Below are positions 19,256 to 28,881 of a DNA stretch of 64,000 nucleotides, piece by piece (position 1 is the first letter of the stretch; every line of letters starts with the position of its first letter). Under the pieces are notes generated by a model. It was not told where the DNA came from. It saw only the letters and a program-made list of their open reading frames with translations, and did not search any database. The stretch is taken from positions 2,356,001 to 2,420,000 of the forward strand of contig NZ_JAVBIJ010000001.1 in the NCBI RefSeq assembly GCF_032193765.1, written 5' to 3'. The translations under genes were made by a program, and so were the position numbers. The DNA comes from Rhodoferax potami. GTDB taxonomy: Bacteria; Pseudomonadota; Gammaproteobacteria; Burkholderiales; Burkholderiaceae_C.

Positions 19256-20302
19256 TTAGTTGATTTTTACGAGGCGCTTCGCAGTATCAACCGACTCCAA
19301 CAGGCTTCGATAGTCTGCAACACCGCGGCCCGCAATATCGAATGCAGTGCCATGATCCGGGCTGGTGCGTACCAAAGGCAAGCCTAGGGTCACATTCACA
19401 CCCTGCTCCACCCCCAAGTATTTGACAGGGATAAGCCCTTGGTCGTGGTACATCGCCACCACCACATCAAATTCGCCGGGGTGGTCGTCTGTATTCCTCG
19501 CGCGCATAAAAACAGTATCGGGTGCAATAGGGCCGTAGACATCGGCCCCCTCAGACATGACTGCCGCAATCGCCGGTGCGATGGTCTCGATCTCCTCTTG
19601 CCCAAACAGCCCGCCCTCGCCCGCATGCGGGTTCAGACCCGCGACAGCAATCCGAGGCTCACGGCCTAATGCATTGCGCAAGGCGACACGGGTGATTCTC
19701 AGCGTATCGACGATGTTTTCGAAGGTGATCGCTTCCAGCGCTTTTCGGAGCGACACATGGATGCTGACCAGCACGGTTCGTAACTCATGGTTGGCCAGCA
19801 TCATGCGCACTGGCATCGCTTCAACCGATAGACCTTGGGCATGGGCCGCACGCGCCTGCAGCAACTCGGTGTGCCCGGGGTACGCGTTGTAAGGCGCACC
19901 AGCAGCACTCATCGCCTCTTTGTGCAAGGGCGCCGTCACTAACGCAGCGATATCTCCACGCAACGCCGCATCTGCCGCCCAGACGACGCATCGGCCGGCG
20001 AACTCGCCCGCCGCCGCACTCACCATGCCATAGGGGACCTCAGGAAGCGCCGGGCCGACTTGGAGCACAGGAATACACCCGGGCGGAATGCGGCCCATGT
20101 CGTCGAGAGCGGTCAGGACTGCCACGGGTGCCACCAATCCGCCCTCCGCTACCAAACGGCTGGCGCGCCGCATAGCTTGCACGTCCCCCGCAACAAAACA
20201 GTCCCGCATCAACGCTGGCGCCTGTTGGTAACACCGGGCAATGATTTCGGGCCCGATTCCAGCTGCATCACCAAGGGTGATGGCTATCCAAGGAGTTGTC
20301 AT
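19256..20302 (-). CDS. pdxA: 4-hydroxythreonine-4-phosphate dehydrogenase
   Basis: Pyridoxal-phosphate biosynthesis, NAD-dependent oxidation of 4-phosphohydroxythreonine. Metal-ligand histidines are in PGHTE, in LNPHAGEGG and in MYHDQG; the GDAAGIGPE nucleotide and substrate region begins at residue 11. 348 aa is usual. Its start overlaps the NIF3-like gene stop by four bases. Confidence 0.93.
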   Translation of the reverse strand: MTTPWIAITLGDAAGIGPEIIARCYQQAPALMRDCFVAGDVQAMRRASRLVAEGGLVAPVAVLTALDDMGRIPPGCIPVLQVGPALPEVPYGMVSAAAGEFAGRCVVWAADAALRGDIAALVTAPLHKEAMSAAGAPYNAYPGHTELLQARAAHAQGLSVEAMPVRMMLANHELRTVLVSIHVSLRKALEAITFENIVDTLRITRVALRNALGREPRIAVAGLNPHAGEGGLFGQEEIETIAPAIAAVMSEGADVYGPIAPDTVFMRARNTDDHPGEFDVVVAMYHDQGLIPVKYLGVEQGVNVTLGLPLVRTSPDHGTAFDIAGRGVADYRSLLESVDTAKRLVKIN

Positions 20303-21051
20303 GCGGGATTCGGGATATCAATGAAGGTATGGGTCAAACCGTGTTGCTCAGCCACCCAGGCTCCTACCGCCTGAGCACCATAGCGTTCGCTGGCATGGTG
20401 CCCACAGGCAATGTACGACACGCCGCATTCGCGTGCATAGTGGGCCTGAGGCTCTGAAATTTCGCCTGTAATGAACACCTGCGCTCCAGCGGCAATGGCA
20501 GGCTCAAAGTAACTCTGCGCCCCGCCGGTACACCACGCCACCTTGCTGACAGGCCCCGAAAATCCGGAAACACACGTCACGCTGCGACCCAATACGTTTT
20601 CGATATGCGCTGCGAGCGCTGTATCGCTCTCCCAGGCCGTTGACGCAGCGCCCAAATGCCCTAACGCTTGCTCTCCGAAGGTGGCCTGCGTTTCCAGTCC
20701 GAGCAGCTTACCCAGCTGGGCGTTGTTTCCGAGTTCAGGGTGCGCATCCAGCGGCAAGTGGTAAGCCAGCAGGTTGATGTTGTGGGTCATTAACAAGCCC
20801 AGGCGTTTTCGCATCCAACCACTCACCTGACCATCAAACCCTTTCCAGAATAAACCGTGGTGCACCAAAACTGCATCCGCCTTTTGATCGATCGCGGCTT
20901 GAATGAGCGCCTCGCTGGCTGTCACCCCACTAACCAAGTGTCCGATACCGGTGCGCCCTTCGACCTGCAATCCGTTATGGCAATAGTCCTTGAAGCGCTC
21001 CGGTTGAAGCAGTGTTTGTAGCGTTTGGATGAGCTGTTGGCGATCAATCAT
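20299..21051 (-). CDS. NIF3-like dinuclear metal-centre protein (YbgI/GTP cyclohydrolase 1 type 2 family)
   Basis: Hexameric metal protein of uncertain biochemical role. The metal-site motifs VLVHHGLFW (near residue 62), LLAYHLPLDAH and, near the C-terminus, ACGHHASER are all present, as is FITGEISE. 250 aa. It overlaps pdxA by four bases and the YkgJ-like gene upstream by eight, suggesting one transcript. Confidence 0.88.
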   Translation of the reverse strand: MIDRQQLIQTLQTLLQPERFKDYCHNGLQVEGRTGIGHLVSGVTASEALIQAAIDQKADAVLVHHGLFWKGFDGQVSGWMRKRLGLLMTHNINLLAYHLPLDAHPELGNNAQLGKLLGLETQATFGEQALGHLGAASTAWESDTALAAHIENVLGRSVTCVSGFSGPVSKVAWCTGGAQSYFEPAIAAGAQVFITGEISEPQAHYARECGVSYIACGHHASERYGAQAVGAWVAEQHGLTHTFIDIPNPA

Positions 21052-21439
21052 GGTGTGTCGGGCTCTCGTTTTTATTGACTATTGTCTCTGAGGGCGATGC
21101 CGGCTCTAGGCTACTATCGCACCCCTGCCCAGCGGCGATCCAGCGCAAGGCCATCTTGCCAAGCAAGAAGGCAAAACCACTGCGCACCGGCCACCAGACC
21201 GCAGGCCACACCCGCACAAGCATCGCCTGTGGATTTGCTACCGCACCACAGCGGTACCGCCGCGACACGCTGTCCCATTGCAAGGCCACGCAAGCCCCAT
21301 TGCGGCGCCGACTGAGCACAACACCCACAGGGCACGGCTCCGCCAAGCAGCAAACGCCGCAACCATTGCACTCAGCCCCCCACTTCGGTTTGAGAGGCGC
21401 GTCCGGCTCGATCAGGATGGTGCGGTAAGAATCGGTCAT
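21044..21439 (-). CDS. YkgJ-family cysteine-cluster protein
   Basis: Small protein of unknown function with the cysteine pattern CNGCGVCCLAEPC near residue 25 and a further Cys pair later (RRYRCGAV, GQGCD). The family is thought to bind zinc or iron-sulfur. 131 aa. The start MTDSYRTILIEPDAPLKPKW at 21439 is consistent with relatives. It is the first gene of the run leading to pdxA and is divergent from the protease gene. Confidence 0.75.
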   Translation of the reverse strand: MTDSYRTILIEPDAPLKPKWGAECNGCGVCCLAEPCPVGVVLSRRRNGACVALQWDSVSRRYRCGAVANPQAMLVRVWPAVWWPVRSGFAFLLGKMALRWIAAGQGCDSSLEPASPSETIVNKNESPTHHD

Positions 21440-21521
21440 AGTCCGTGCAGCAGCACACAGCTTAGCAGCCTACAATTTGCACGTGGCGCCCGCTGGTGTG
21501 TGCCCTTTGCAGAGTGATTTC

Positions 21522-22664
21522 ATGAAAAGACTTTGGTTGCTGTTCTCTCAAACGTGCACCGTATTGCTGGCTTCGTATTTTGTAGTTGCGACGTTAAAAC
21601 CCCAGTGGATCAGCGCCGGTACCAGCAGTCGTGGTGTCATCTCGATGTTTGAGTCACCCGCCCCACCAGCAGGGGAGATTCCTCCCGGCAGTTTGCGCAT
21701 GGCAGCGCAGGTGGCGTCGTCCGCAGTAGTCAGCATCGCCACCAGCAAAGCGGCGGCGCAGCACCCCAATGCCGATGACCCGTGGTTCAAGTTTTTCTAC
21801 GGCGACCAGAGCGATGAACCTCAGGGCGGCTTGGGCAGCGGCGTGATTGTCAGCCCGCAGGGCTACATCCTCACCAACAACCATGTGATCGAAGAGGCAG
21901 ACGAGATCGAGGTCGTCCTCAACGACGGGCGCAAATCCGTCGCCAAAGTCATCGGCACGGATCCCGATAGCGACCTCGCAGTATTGAAAGTCGAATTGGA
22001 CAAGCTGCCCACCATCGTGCTGGGCAATGCAGATGCCCTGCGTGTGGGCGACCAAGTTTTAGCCATCGGCAACCCGTTTGGCGTCGGGCAGACGGTGACC
22101 AGCGGAATTGTGAGCGCGCTGGGGCGTAACCAGTTGGGCATCAACACCTTTGAAAACTTTATCCAAACCGATGCAGCGATCAACCCCGGCAACTCGGGCG
22201 GCGCCTTGGTGGATACCAACGGCAACTTGCTGGGGATTAACACCGCCATCTACTCCCGCTCGGGTGGCAGCATGGGCATCGGTTTTGCCATTCCCGTGAC
22301 GACCGCCAAGCAGGTGCTCGAAGACATTGTGAAAGACGGCAAAGTCACCCGGGGCTGGATCGGCGTGGAACCCAACGACCTCTCTCCCGAGCTGGCTGAA
22401 ACCTTTGATGTGAAGGCCCAAGAGGGTGTCATCATCACTGGCGTGCTGCAAAACGGGCCTGCCGCTCAAGCGGGCATCCGCCCGGGCGATGTGATCGTGA
22501 GCATAGGCGGGACGCCCGTTCGAGATGTCACCCAGCTGCTGGCTCTGGTGTCATCGCTCAAGCCCGGTATCGAATCTGCTTTTGTGGTTCAGCGCAAAGA
22601 AGCTCAGGTGAACCTGAAGCTCACCCCTGGCGTACGACCCAAGCCCAAGGCAGTCAAGCGCTGA
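21522..22664 (+). CDS. Membrane-anchored trypsin-like serine protease, DegS/DegQ (S1C) family
   Basis: Periplasmic protease for envelope quality control or sigma-E-type signalling. An N-terminal signal anchor (residues 5-26) is followed by a protease domain with the triad His in TNNHV (about residue 121), Asp in DSDLAVLK and Ser in GNSGGALV (about residue 225). A single PDZ domain follows (about residues 275-370, RGWIGVEPNDL). One PDZ domain plus an uncleaved anchor resembles DegS or AlgW more than DegP. 380 aa from ATG 21522. Confidence 0.88.
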   Translation: MKRLWLLFSQTCTVLLASYFVVATLKPQWISAGTSSRGVISMFESPAPPAGEIPPGSLRMAAQVASSAVVSIATSKAAAQHPNADDPWFKFFYGDQSDEPQGGLGSGVIVSPQGYILTNNHVIEEADEIEVVLNDGRKSVAKVIGTDPDSDLAVLKVELDKLPTIVLGNADALRVGDQVLAIGNPFGVGQTVTSGIVSALGRNQLGINTFENFIQTDAAINPGNSGGALVDTNGNLLGINTAIYSRSGGSMGIGFAIPVTTAKQVLEDIVKDGKVTRGWIGVEPNDLSPELAETFDVKAQEGVIITGVLQNGPAAQAGIRPGDVIVSIGGTPVRDVTQLLALVSSLKPGIESAFVVQRKEAQVNLKLTPGVRPKPKAVKR

Positions 22665-22666
22665 AA

Positions 22667-22702
22667 GCAAAACCCCCGCACAAAGGCGGGGGGTGGGTTT
22701 TG
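22667..22702. terminator. Bidirectional terminator between the DegS-like gene and tatC
   Basis: CCCCCGC (22673-22679) pairs with GCGGGGG (22686-22692) around a 6-base loop, with AAAA before and TTTT shortly after. It lies between convergent genes, and a U-run follows the stem on each strand, so it can serve both. Confidence 0.75.
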
Positions 22703-22716
22703 GAGCGGGGCTCGAC

Positions 22717-23502
22717 TCAGGCGGACTTTGATTCTTCCGCAGGGGCCTGGGTGTGCTTGATAAAAATCTGCGCAGCCCAAATACCGATTTCATACAAGAT
22801 ACACATCGGGATCGCTAAAGCCAGCTGAGACACCACATCCGGCGGAGTCACGATCGCGGCGATCACAAAGGCGAGCACGATGAAGTAGCTGCGGAAAGCC
22901 TTGAGCTTTTCGATAGACACGATCCCCATTCGCGCCAGCACAACCACCACGATTGGCACCTCAAACGCCAAACCGAAGGCCAAGAACATAGACAGGACAA
23001 AGTCCAAATAGGCCTCAATATCCGGAGTCGCGGCAATGCTTTTGGGCGCGAAGCTTTGGATGAACTTGAACACCTGCCCAAAAACAAAGAAGTAACAAAA
23101 CGCCACGCCAATAAAGAACAACACTGTGCTCGAAACCACCAAAGGGAGTACCAGTTTCTTCTCGTGGCTGTAGAGGCCGGGGGCCACAAAAGCCCACATT
23201 TGCCAGAGAACCACCGGAAGCGCAATCAAGAATGCGGTCATCAGCATGATCTTGAGCGGCACCAGGAAGGGCGAAATCACCGAGGTGGCAATCAGCTTGC
23301 CCCCTTCAGGCAGGGAGGCAATCAACGGCTGGGCCAAAAAGTCATACAGTGCGGCTGGTCCCGGGTACAAAGCCAACACCGCCATGGCGATACCCACCGC
23401 AATGGCAGCTTTGACCAAGCGATCGCGCAACTCCATCAAATGCTGGACGAAGGGTTGCTCTGTGCCGGCAAGCTCGTCTTGCGGTTGATTTTCAGTAGAC
23501 AT
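22717..23502 (-). CDS. tatC: Twin-arginine translocase subunit TatC
   Basis: Inner-membrane receptor for Tat signal peptides. Six hydrophobic segments are seen, with the conserved HLMELRDRLVKA start and ATPDIEAYLDFVLSMFLAFGLAFEVP in the middle. 261 aa. It is the last gene of tatABC, 21 bases after tatB, and ends at the bidirectional terminator. Confidence 0.96.
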   Translation of the reverse strand: MSTENQPQDELAGTEQPFVQHLMELRDRLVKAAIAVGIAMAVLALYPGPAALYDFLAQPLIASLPEGGKLIATSVISPFLVPLKIMLMTAFLIALPVVLWQMWAFVAPGLYSHEKKLVLPLVVSSTVLFFIGVAFCYFFVFGQVFKFIQSFAPKSIAATPDIEAYLDFVLSMFLAFGLAFEVPIVVVVLARMGIVSIEKLKAFRSYFIVLAFVIAAIVTPPDVVSQLALAIPMCILYEIGIWAAQIFIKHTQAPAEESKSA

Positions 23503-23523
23503 GGGTAGAGTATTGAGCGCCGC

Positions 23524-23967
23524 TCAGCGGGCGCGGGGAGGACGGAACCGGGCTACTCGTGCAGCACCCGACAAAGCACGGGTACGCACCCCGTTGCGGG
23601 CCTTGTACCACTGCGGCATGGCACCTTGCTTCAAACGCCAGTTTTTGTTGGGATGTTTATAGCTCGGTGGCTCGGGCGCCAGCGCTGCATCAGCGACCTC
23701 GGACCACGACTTCTCAAAGTCTGAGGCAGATGTCTGGATGGAGTTTTCTACATCGCGCGCGGCACCTTCGACGGTTTCGCGCATTTTCTTCAACTCGTCC
23801 AAGTCCATCGACCGGTTGACCTCAGCCTTCACATCTGACACATAGCGTTGCGCCTTACCAAGCAAGGCACCCACCGTGCGCGCAACCCGGGGCAGCTTTT
23901 CAGGCCCGATGACGATCAACGCCACCGCGCCGATCAGCGCCATTTTGGCAATTCCGAGATCAATCAC
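23524..23967 (-). CDS. tatB: Sec-independent translocase protein TatB
   Basis: Single N-terminal membrane helix ([20 protein letters not shown]) followed by the conserved GPEKLP hinge and an amphipathic helix with many charged residues. 147 aa. Together with TatC it forms the signal-peptide receptor. Its C-terminus is basic and Arg-rich, as seen in Burkholderiales. Confidence 0.93.
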   Translation of the reverse strand: MIDLGIAKMALIGAVALIVIGPEKLPRVARTVGALLGKAQRYVSDVKAEVNRSMDLDELKKMRETVEGAARDVENSIQTSASDFEKSWSEVADAALAPEPPSYKHPNKNWRLKQGAMPQWYKARNGVRTRALSGAARVARFRPPRAR

Positions 23968-23978
23968 GCAGATTCAGC

Positions 23979-24215
23979 TCAGGACTTTTGCTTGGCTTCC
24001 ACGTCGATCGTGGTTTTCTCAGCGGCATTGGCCACTTGTTGTGCAGGAGCGGCTTTGTCGTCGGCAGCAGGCGTAGTGCCGTCTTTCATGCCGTCTTTGA
24101 AACCTTTGACCGCACCGCCCAGGTCAGAGCCGATGTTCTTGAGTTTCTTGGTGCCGAACACCATGACGACGATCAGCAGAACGATCAACCAGTGCCAAAT
24201 AGAAAATGAACCCAT
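23979..24215 (-). CDS. tatA: Sec-independent translocase protein TatA
   Basis: Pore-forming Tat subunit of 78 aa: short membrane helix ([15 protein letters not shown]), the [21 protein letters not shown] hinge and amphipathic helix, and a flexible tail. It precedes tatB by 11 bases. Confidence 0.95.
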   Translation of the reverse strand: MGSFSIWHWLIVLLIVVMVFGTKKLKNIGSDLGGAVKGFKDGMKDGTTPAADDKAAPAQQVANAAEKTTIDVEAKQKS

Positions 24216-24263
24216 GATGTACTCCTAACAATAAATTGAATTCTAGTCGCCCACTTGAAGCGA

Positions 24264-24641
24264 CTAACCTTTCAGCCAGGGGCGAGAACCACCCATGATG
24301 TGAAAATGTAAATGATGGACTTCCTGCCCACCCTCTGACCCGGTATTGGTAACCAAACGGTAGCCGCCTTCGGGGTAAGGGTTGCATCCCTCCTTCAAAG
24401 CCAACTGTGGCACCAGGGCCATCATGTGGGCCATCAGGGTGCCATGCTCTGCAGTGATGTGCGCCATACTGGGAATATGCGCCTTGGGTATCAGCAAAAA
24501 ATGCACCGGCGCCCAGGGATTGATGTCGTGGAAGGCATAAACATGCTCATCCTCAAACACCGCCTTGGATGGAATCTGCTTGGCCACGATCTTGCAAAAA
24601 ATGCAATTCGCATCGTGGGCGTGATGGGTGTGCTCGCTCAT
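24264..24641 (-). CDS. HIT-family nucleotide-binding hydrolase (HinT-like)
   Basis: Histidine-triad protein, probably an adenosine phosphoramidase. The active-site motif HHLHFHIMGG is near the C-terminus and CIFCKIVAKQIPSKAVFED is the typical N-terminal segment. 125 aa. It overlaps the upstream membrane-protein gene by four bases. The his-HIT-tat order is conserved in betaproteobacteria. Confidence 0.92.
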   Translation of the reverse strand: MSEHTHHAHDANCIFCKIVAKQIPSKAVFEDEHVYAFHDINPWAPVHFLLIPKAHIPSMAHITAEHGTLMAHMMALVPQLALKEGCNPYPEGGYRLVTNTGSEGGQEVHHLHFHIMGGSRPWLKG

Positions 24642-25039
24642 GCACCGATCTCCTGACCTTTATTCATTGCCATAAAGCCTGTGACGATACGGTAAAGAAA
24701 CCACAGTGATATGACAGCCCAGGCCACAGCGCCCGGAAAATACAAAAGCAGAAACAGAGGGAAAGTCAGCAAATACGCCAACCCGGCAAACAACACCGAG
24801 CGGATACGCCAGCGGAAATGCGAAGCATGCCAAGTACCGGCTGCGTCATCACGCTTGACCAAATCGATGATCAGGGCCACCAGCAACAGCGTCAAGCCAA
24901 ACTGCCCGCCGGGAATCAAGGCCGCTACCGCCACGATGAGGTGCAGTACATAGCTGATGGTGCCCACCGTGTTCAGCCCCTGCAACTTGAGCAAAAGGGC
25001 TTGGTCTGAGGTAGCGGGGGTGGTGAAGTCTTGGCTCAT
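24638..25039 (-). CDS. Small integral membrane protein (DUF4870-like)
   Basis: 133 aa with three to four hydrophobic segments (about residues 25-45, 48-62, 82-104 and 105-122) separated by short charged loops, including LVKRDDAAGTWHASHFRW. The pattern resembles the DUF4870 / DUF2244-like small membrane families. No catalytic motif is visible and the function is unknown. It lies between hisE and the HIT gene, 11 bases after hisE, and its stop overlaps the HIT start. Confidence 0.75.
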   Translation of the reverse strand: MSQDFTTPATSDQALLLKLQGLNTVGTISYVLHLIVAVAALIPGGQFGLTLLLVALIIDLVKRDDAAGTWHASHFRWRIRSVLFAGLAYLLTFPLFLLLYFPGAVAWAVISLWFLYRIVTGFMAMNKGQEIGA

Positions 25040-25050
25040 TGCGCGGCTCC

Positions 25051-25431
25051 TTATTTGGACTCGGCTTCGCGCGCCACCGCTTTGCGCAGGGCTTTTTCTT
25101 CAAGACCACTGGTGCCCAAGCGACGCTGCAACTCGGTGATGACATCTGCGGGACTCAGGCCGTAATGGGCCAGCGCCACCATGCTGTGGAACCACAGGTC
25201 TGCCATCTCGTAAACGATCTTTGTCTTGTCCCCGCCGTGGTCCGCATCTTTGGCGGCCAACACTACTTCGGTGGCTTCTTCTCCGATTTTCTTCAAAAAG
25301 GCGTCAGGGCCTTTGTGGAGCAGGCGCGCCACATAGCTCGCCTCGGGGTCGCCCCCGTTGGCCGCTTTGCGACTTTCGATGACAGCCGCCAAATGGGCTA
25401 GCGCATCTTGAGAAGTGAGTGTGTCCTGCAT
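25051..25431 (-). CDS. hisE: Phosphoribosyl-ATP diphosphatase
   Basis: Second step of histidine synthesis: removes pyrophosphate from phosphoribosyl-ATP. The all-alpha MazG-like fold is indicated by [15 protein letters not shown] and [22 protein letters not shown] stand-alone HisE, not fused to HisI, is normal here. About 126 aa from ATG 25431 ([15 protein letters not shown]); the longer open frame would overlap hisI. Confidence 0.93.
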   Translation of the reverse strand: MQDTLTSQDALAHLAAVIESRKAANGGDPEASYVARLLHKGPDAFLKKIGEEATEVVLAAKDADHGGDKTKIVYEMADLWFHSMVALAHYGLSPADVITELQRRLGTSGLEEKALRKAVAREAESK

Positions 25432-25447
25432 GGTGTGAATACGCGCT

Positions 25448-25861
25448 TTACTTGTAAATGGATTCAGGGTCTTTGAGCACCGGGTCAACCGCTTGCCAGA
25501 CACCGTCCTTCAGCACACTGAAGAAACAGCTGTGGCGCCCGGTGTGGCAAGCGATACCGGGCTCATGGCCCAGCTGGGTCACTTTGAGCAAGATAACGTC
25601 ACTGTCACAGTCCATACGGATCTCATGGACTTTCTGCACATGGCCGGACTCTTCGCCTTTGAACCAGAGCTTGTCGCGCGAACGGCTGAAATACACCGCC
25701 TGACCGAGCTCTACGGTTTTTTGCAGCGCCTCGCGGTTCATCCAGGCAAACATCAGCACATCACCCGTGGTTTGCTCTTGTGCAATGACAGGGACCAAGC
25801 CTTTGGAGTCCCAACGGATGTGCTTGATCCAGCTCACTGGGGGGGTCATTTGAGAGTCCAT
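25448..25861 (-). CDS. hisI: Phosphoribosyl-AMP cyclohydrolase
   Basis: Third step of histidine synthesis. Zinc and magnesium site residues lie in [11 protein letters not shown] and in [20 protein letters not shown] and [18 protein letters not shown] are family signatures. 137 aa, stand-alone form. The 59-base gap to hisF is filled almost exactly by an intergenic repeat. Confidence 0.95.
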   Translation of the reverse strand: MDSQMTPPVSWIKHIRWDSKGLVPVIAQEQTTGDVLMFAWMNREALQKTVELGQAVYFSRSRDKLWFKGEESGHVQKVHEIRMDCDSDVILLKVTQLGHEPGIACHTGRHSCFFSVLKDGVWQAVDPVLKDPESIYK

Positions 25862-25863
25862 TT

Positions 25864-25920
25864 GCTATTTTTTTGATAGCTGCTCGCGCAGCATTGTTGG
25901 GCGCCAGAGCCCTAAAAGGC
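25864..25920 (+). repeat. Short intergenic repeat, copy A (hisF-hisI gap)
   Basis: Begins GCTAT, 8 variable bases, then TAGCTGCTCGCGCA, and continues to CCCTAAAAGGC. The GCTAT-N8-TAGCTGCTC pattern recurs with the same spacing at 51289-51336 and 33480-33527 (both minus). This matches a type of short dispersed repeat I recall from Comamonadaceae genomes. It fills the hisF-hisI spacer inside an operon. Confidence 0.6.
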
Positions 25921-26700
25921 TTAAATTCTGACCGGGATACCCCGCTGCGCCATACGCGCTTTCGCCTGGCCCACCGTGTATTCGCCGTAATGGAAGATGC
26001 TGGCTGCCAGCACCGCATCGGCGCCACCCTGCTGCACGCCATCTGCCAGGTGGTCGAGGTTACCCACGCCGCCACTGGCAATCACCGGTACGCTGATCGC
26101 ATCGGCCACCGCGCGGGTCAGGGCCAAATCAAAGCCACTCTTGGTGCCATCACGGTCCATGCTGGTGAGCAAGATCTCGCCGGCACCGCGGCGCGCCATC
26201 TCCGTAGCCCATACCACTGCATCCAGCCCCGTGTTTTTACGGCCGCCGTGGCTATACACATCCCAGCCCGCACCGCGGGTGACTGCGTCTTCGGCGGACC
26301 GGCGCTTGGCGTCAATCGCCACCACAATCGCCTGTGAGCCGTATTTGAGCGATGCGTCTTCAATCACCTGCGGATTGGCCAAGGCCGCCGAGTTGAAACT
26401 CACCTTGTCGGCACCTGCGTTCAGCAAGCGCCGCACGTCCTCGACCACCCGCACACCACCACCCACGGTAAGCGGAATGAACACTTGCGAAGCTACCGCC
26501 TCAATGATGTGCAGAATCAAATCCCGCCCATCACTGGTAGCGGTGATATCGAGAAACGTGAGTTCGTCAGCGCCCTGGTCGTTGTAGCGCGCAGCAATTT
26601 CTACCGGATCGCCGGCGTCACGCAGCTCAACAAAGTTCACGCCTTTGACGACGCGACCGCCGGTCACGTCGAGGCAAGGAATAATTCTCTTAGCGAGCAT
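25921..26700 (-). CDS. hisF: Imidazole glycerol phosphate synthase, cyclase subunit HisF
   Basis: TIM-barrel cyclase that works with HisH in histidine synthesis. [19 protein letters not shown] at the start contains the catalytic Asp; the second catalytic Asp is in [15 protein letters not shown]. 259 aa from ATG 26700. The gap to hisA (26701-26790) holds a double-hairpin repeat. Confidence 0.95.
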   Translation of the reverse strand: MLAKRIIPCLDVTGGRVVKGVNFVELRDAGDPVEIAARYNDQGADELTFLDITATSDGRDLILHIIEAVASQVFIPLTVGGGVRVVEDVRRLLNAGADKVSFNSAALANPQVIEDASLKYGSQAIVVAIDAKRRSAEDAVTRGAGWDVYSHGGRKNTGLDAVVWATEMARRGAGEILLTSMDRDGTKSGFDLALTRAVADAISVPVIASGGVGNLDHLADGVQQGGADAVLAASIFHYGEYTVGQAKARMAQRGIPVRI

Positions 26701-26738
26701 GGTGGCCCTCACGGTCGCTCACTGCGTGTAGCTTCCTG

Positions 26739-26786
26739 CCCCCCGAGGGGGCCGTGTTTTGCCTTGGGACGGCCCGGCGGCAAAAC
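26739..26786. repeat. Double-hairpin intergenic repeat between hisA and hisF
   Basis: CCCCCCGAGGGGG (26739-26751) forms one stem, and GTTTTGCC (26756-26763) pairs perfectly with GGCAAAAC (26779-26786) around a GC-rich 15-base loop. The sequence resembles a dispersed GC-rich element I recall from Comamonadaceae. It could also modulate expression between hisA and hisF. Confidence 0.5.
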
Positions 26787-26790
26787 TTGT

Positions 26791-27531
26791 TCATCCGTTC
26801 AACTCGTCGGCGCGGAGCTGCGCTTTTTCAAAGTCGAGGTCGCCGCTGTAAATGGCGCGGCCGCAGATCACACCTTCCACGCCTTCGTCTTCCACAGCGC
26901 ACAGTGCTTCGATGTCAGCCATGTTAGACAGGCCGCCAGAGGCGATGACAGGAATCGTGAGCGCTTGCGCGAGCTTGACGGTGGCGTCGATGTTGATGCC
27001 GGACAGCATGCCGTCGCGGCCGATGTCGGTGTAAATGATGCCTTCGACACCGTAGTCTTCAAACTTTTTGCCGAGGTCGATCACGTCGTGGCGGGTGAGC
27101 TTGCTCCAGCCGTCGGTGGCCACTTTGCCGTCGCGGGCGTCCAGGCCCACGATGATGTGACCGCCGAACGCGGTGCAAGCGTCCTGCAAAAAGCCGGGGT
27201 TCTTAACCGCTGCAGTACCGATGATGACGTAGCGCAAGCCAGCATCCAGATAGCGCTCGATGGTGTCCAGATCGCGGATACCGCCACCCAGCTGCACATC
27301 AATCTCGCCGCCCACTTCCTTCAATATCTTGCGAATGGCCACCTCGTTCTTGGGATGGCCCGCAAACGCGCCATTCAAATCTACGAGGTGCAGGCGGCGC
27401 GCGCCCTTGTCAACCCAGCTTCGGGCCATGACCGCGGGGTCTTCGCCAAAGGTGGTGGATTGGTCCATATCGCCTTGTTTGAGGCGAACGCAGTGGCCGT
27501 CTTTGAGGTCAATTGCAGGAATTAAAAGCAT
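26791..27531 (-). CDS. hisA: Phosphoribosylformimino-5-aminoimidazole carboxamide ribotide isomerase HisA
   Basis: TIM-barrel isomerase, fourth step of histidine synthesis. [20 protein letters not shown] carries the first catalytic Asp, and [13 protein letters not shown] the second with the phosphate site. 246 aa. It is paralogous to hisF and sits between hisH and hisF as usual. Confidence 0.95.
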   Translation of the reverse strand: MLLIPAIDLKDGHCVRLKQGDMDQSTTFGEDPAVMARSWVDKGARRLHLVDLNGAFAGHPKNEVAIRKILKEVGGEIDVQLGGGIRDLDTIERYLDAGLRYVIIGTAAVKNPGFLQDACTAFGGHIIVGLDARDGKVATDGWSKLTRHDVIDLGKKFEDYGVEGIIYTDIGRDGMLSGINIDATVKLAQALTIPVIASGGLSNMADIEALCAVEDEGVEGVICGRAIYSGDLDFEKAQLRADELNG

Positions 27532-27598
27532 GGTGCTTCAGGGTTGGAGGAAAAAGAGGTCGCTTTGCCAAATGCAGGAGTGCGGCAAGGATAAAAAT

Positions 27599-28249
27599 TC
27601 AAGGGTTCCAGTGCAGGAAATTGCGATACAGGGCTAAACCATGTTCGGCGCTTTTCTCGGGGTGGAATTGCGTCGCGAAAATATTATCGCGCGCAATGGC
27701 GCAAGAGAAGCGCTGGCCGTAGTCGGTCTCGCCCACGCTGTGGCGTGCATCCGACGGTTGTGCGTAATAACTGTGCACAAAGTAGAAGTAGGCGCCGTCC
27801 GGCACCTCACCCCACACCGGGTGCCGGGTTTCCCCGGTTTGCCAGACCTGGTTCCAGCCCATCTGGGGCACTTTGTAGCGGCTGCCATCAGGTTGTGTTT
27901 GGCCGGCGAGGTCGAACTTGACCACCTCACCAGGAATCAAACCCAAGCACGGCGTGTCCAGCTCTGCCGAGTGGTCCAGCAGCATCTGCATGCCCACGCA
28001 CACCCCCATCAGGGGCTTGTGCGCCGCTGCGTGCATCACGGCGTCGAACATGCCAGACTCGTGCAGCTCGCGCATGCAATCGCGCATACCGCCCTGTCCG
28101 GGCAAGACCACGCGCTCGGCGTCCATCACTTCTTGCGGGGTGCGGGCCCAGACGACCTCGACACCGGTGCCCTCAGCCACATGCATCACAGCCTGCGTGA
28201 CTGAGCGCAAATTGCCCATGCCGTAATCAACGACAGCGACCTTTTTCAT
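27599..28249 (-). CDS. hisH: Imidazole glycerol phosphate synthase, glutaminase subunit HisH
   Basis: Class I glutamine amidotransferase that feeds ammonia to HisF. The nucleophile Cys is in LMGVCVGMQ, and the His-Glu pair is in TQFHPEKS. 216 aa. Its start shares a base with the hisB stop, suggesting coupling. Confidence 0.95.
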   Translation of the reverse strand: MKKVAVVDYGMGNLRSVTQAVMHVAEGTGVEVVWARTPQEVMDAERVVLPGQGGMRDCMRELHESGMFDAVMHAAAHKPLMGVCVGMQMLLDHSAELDTPCLGLIPGEVVKFDLAGQTQPDGSRYKVPQMGWNQVWQTGETRHPVWGEVPDGAYFYFVHSYYAQPSDARHSVGETDYGQRFSCAIARDNIFATQFHPEKSAEHGLALYRNFLHWNP

Positions 28250-28881
28250 CAGAGCGAACCTTTGGTAGAGGGAATCACACCCAATGCGCGGGGATCGAAC
28301 TCCAACGCGGAGCGCAATGCGCGGGCAAAGGCCTTGAACACGGTCTCGGCCTGGTGGTGGGCGTTCTCGCCCTTGAGGTTGTCAATGTGCAGGGTCACCG
28401 ATGCGTGGTTCACAAAGCCCTGGAAGAACTCGTGCGTGAGCTGGGTGTCAAACGCGCCGATCATGCCGCTCTTGAAGGGCACATGCATTTCCAACTGCGG
28501 GCGGCCAGAAAAGTCGATCACGACACGGCTCAGCGCTTCGTCCAAGGGCACATAAGCGTGGCCATAGCGGCGAATGCCTTTCTTGTCACCCACCGCCTTG
28601 GCAAAGGCCTGGCCCAGGGTGATGCCCACATCTTCCACCGTGTGGTGCCCGTCAATGTGCAAATCGCCTTCGGCCTCAATGTCGAGGTCAATCAACCCGT
28701 GGCGGGCGATCTGGTCGAGCATGTGGTCGAAAAAGCCAATACCAGTGGACAAGCGGCTCACACCCGTGCCGTCCAAGTTCACGCGCACGCGGATCTTGGT
28801 TTCCGCGGTGTTGCGGGACACTTCGGCAATGCGTGCGGGCATGGCTGTGGGGATTTCGGTAACGGGGTAGTTGGTGCTCAT
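28249..28881 (-). CDS. hisB: Imidazoleglycerol-phosphate dehydratase
   Basis: Manganese-dependent dehydratase of histidine synthesis. Metal motifs [11 protein letters not shown] and [14 protein letters not shown] are both present, with [13 protein letters not shown] near residue 50. 210 aa; this is the single-domain form without a fused phosphatase. It overlaps hisC by four bases. Confidence 0.96.
   Translation of the reverse strand: MSTNYPVTEIPTAMPARIAEVSRNTAETKIRVRVNLDGTGVSRLSTGIGFFDHMLDQIARHGLIDLDIEAEGDLHIDGHHTVEDVGITLGQAFAKAVGDKKGIRRYGHAYVPLDEALSRVVIDFSGRPQLEMHVPFKSGMIGAFDTQLTHEFFQGFVNHASVTLHIDNLKGENAHHQAETVFKAFARALRSALEFDPRALGVIPSTKGSL

Noticed and set aside
26485-27525. Plus-strand open frame opposite hisF and hisA
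   Set aside because: Both opposite-strand genes have intact catalytic residues; this is a composition effect.
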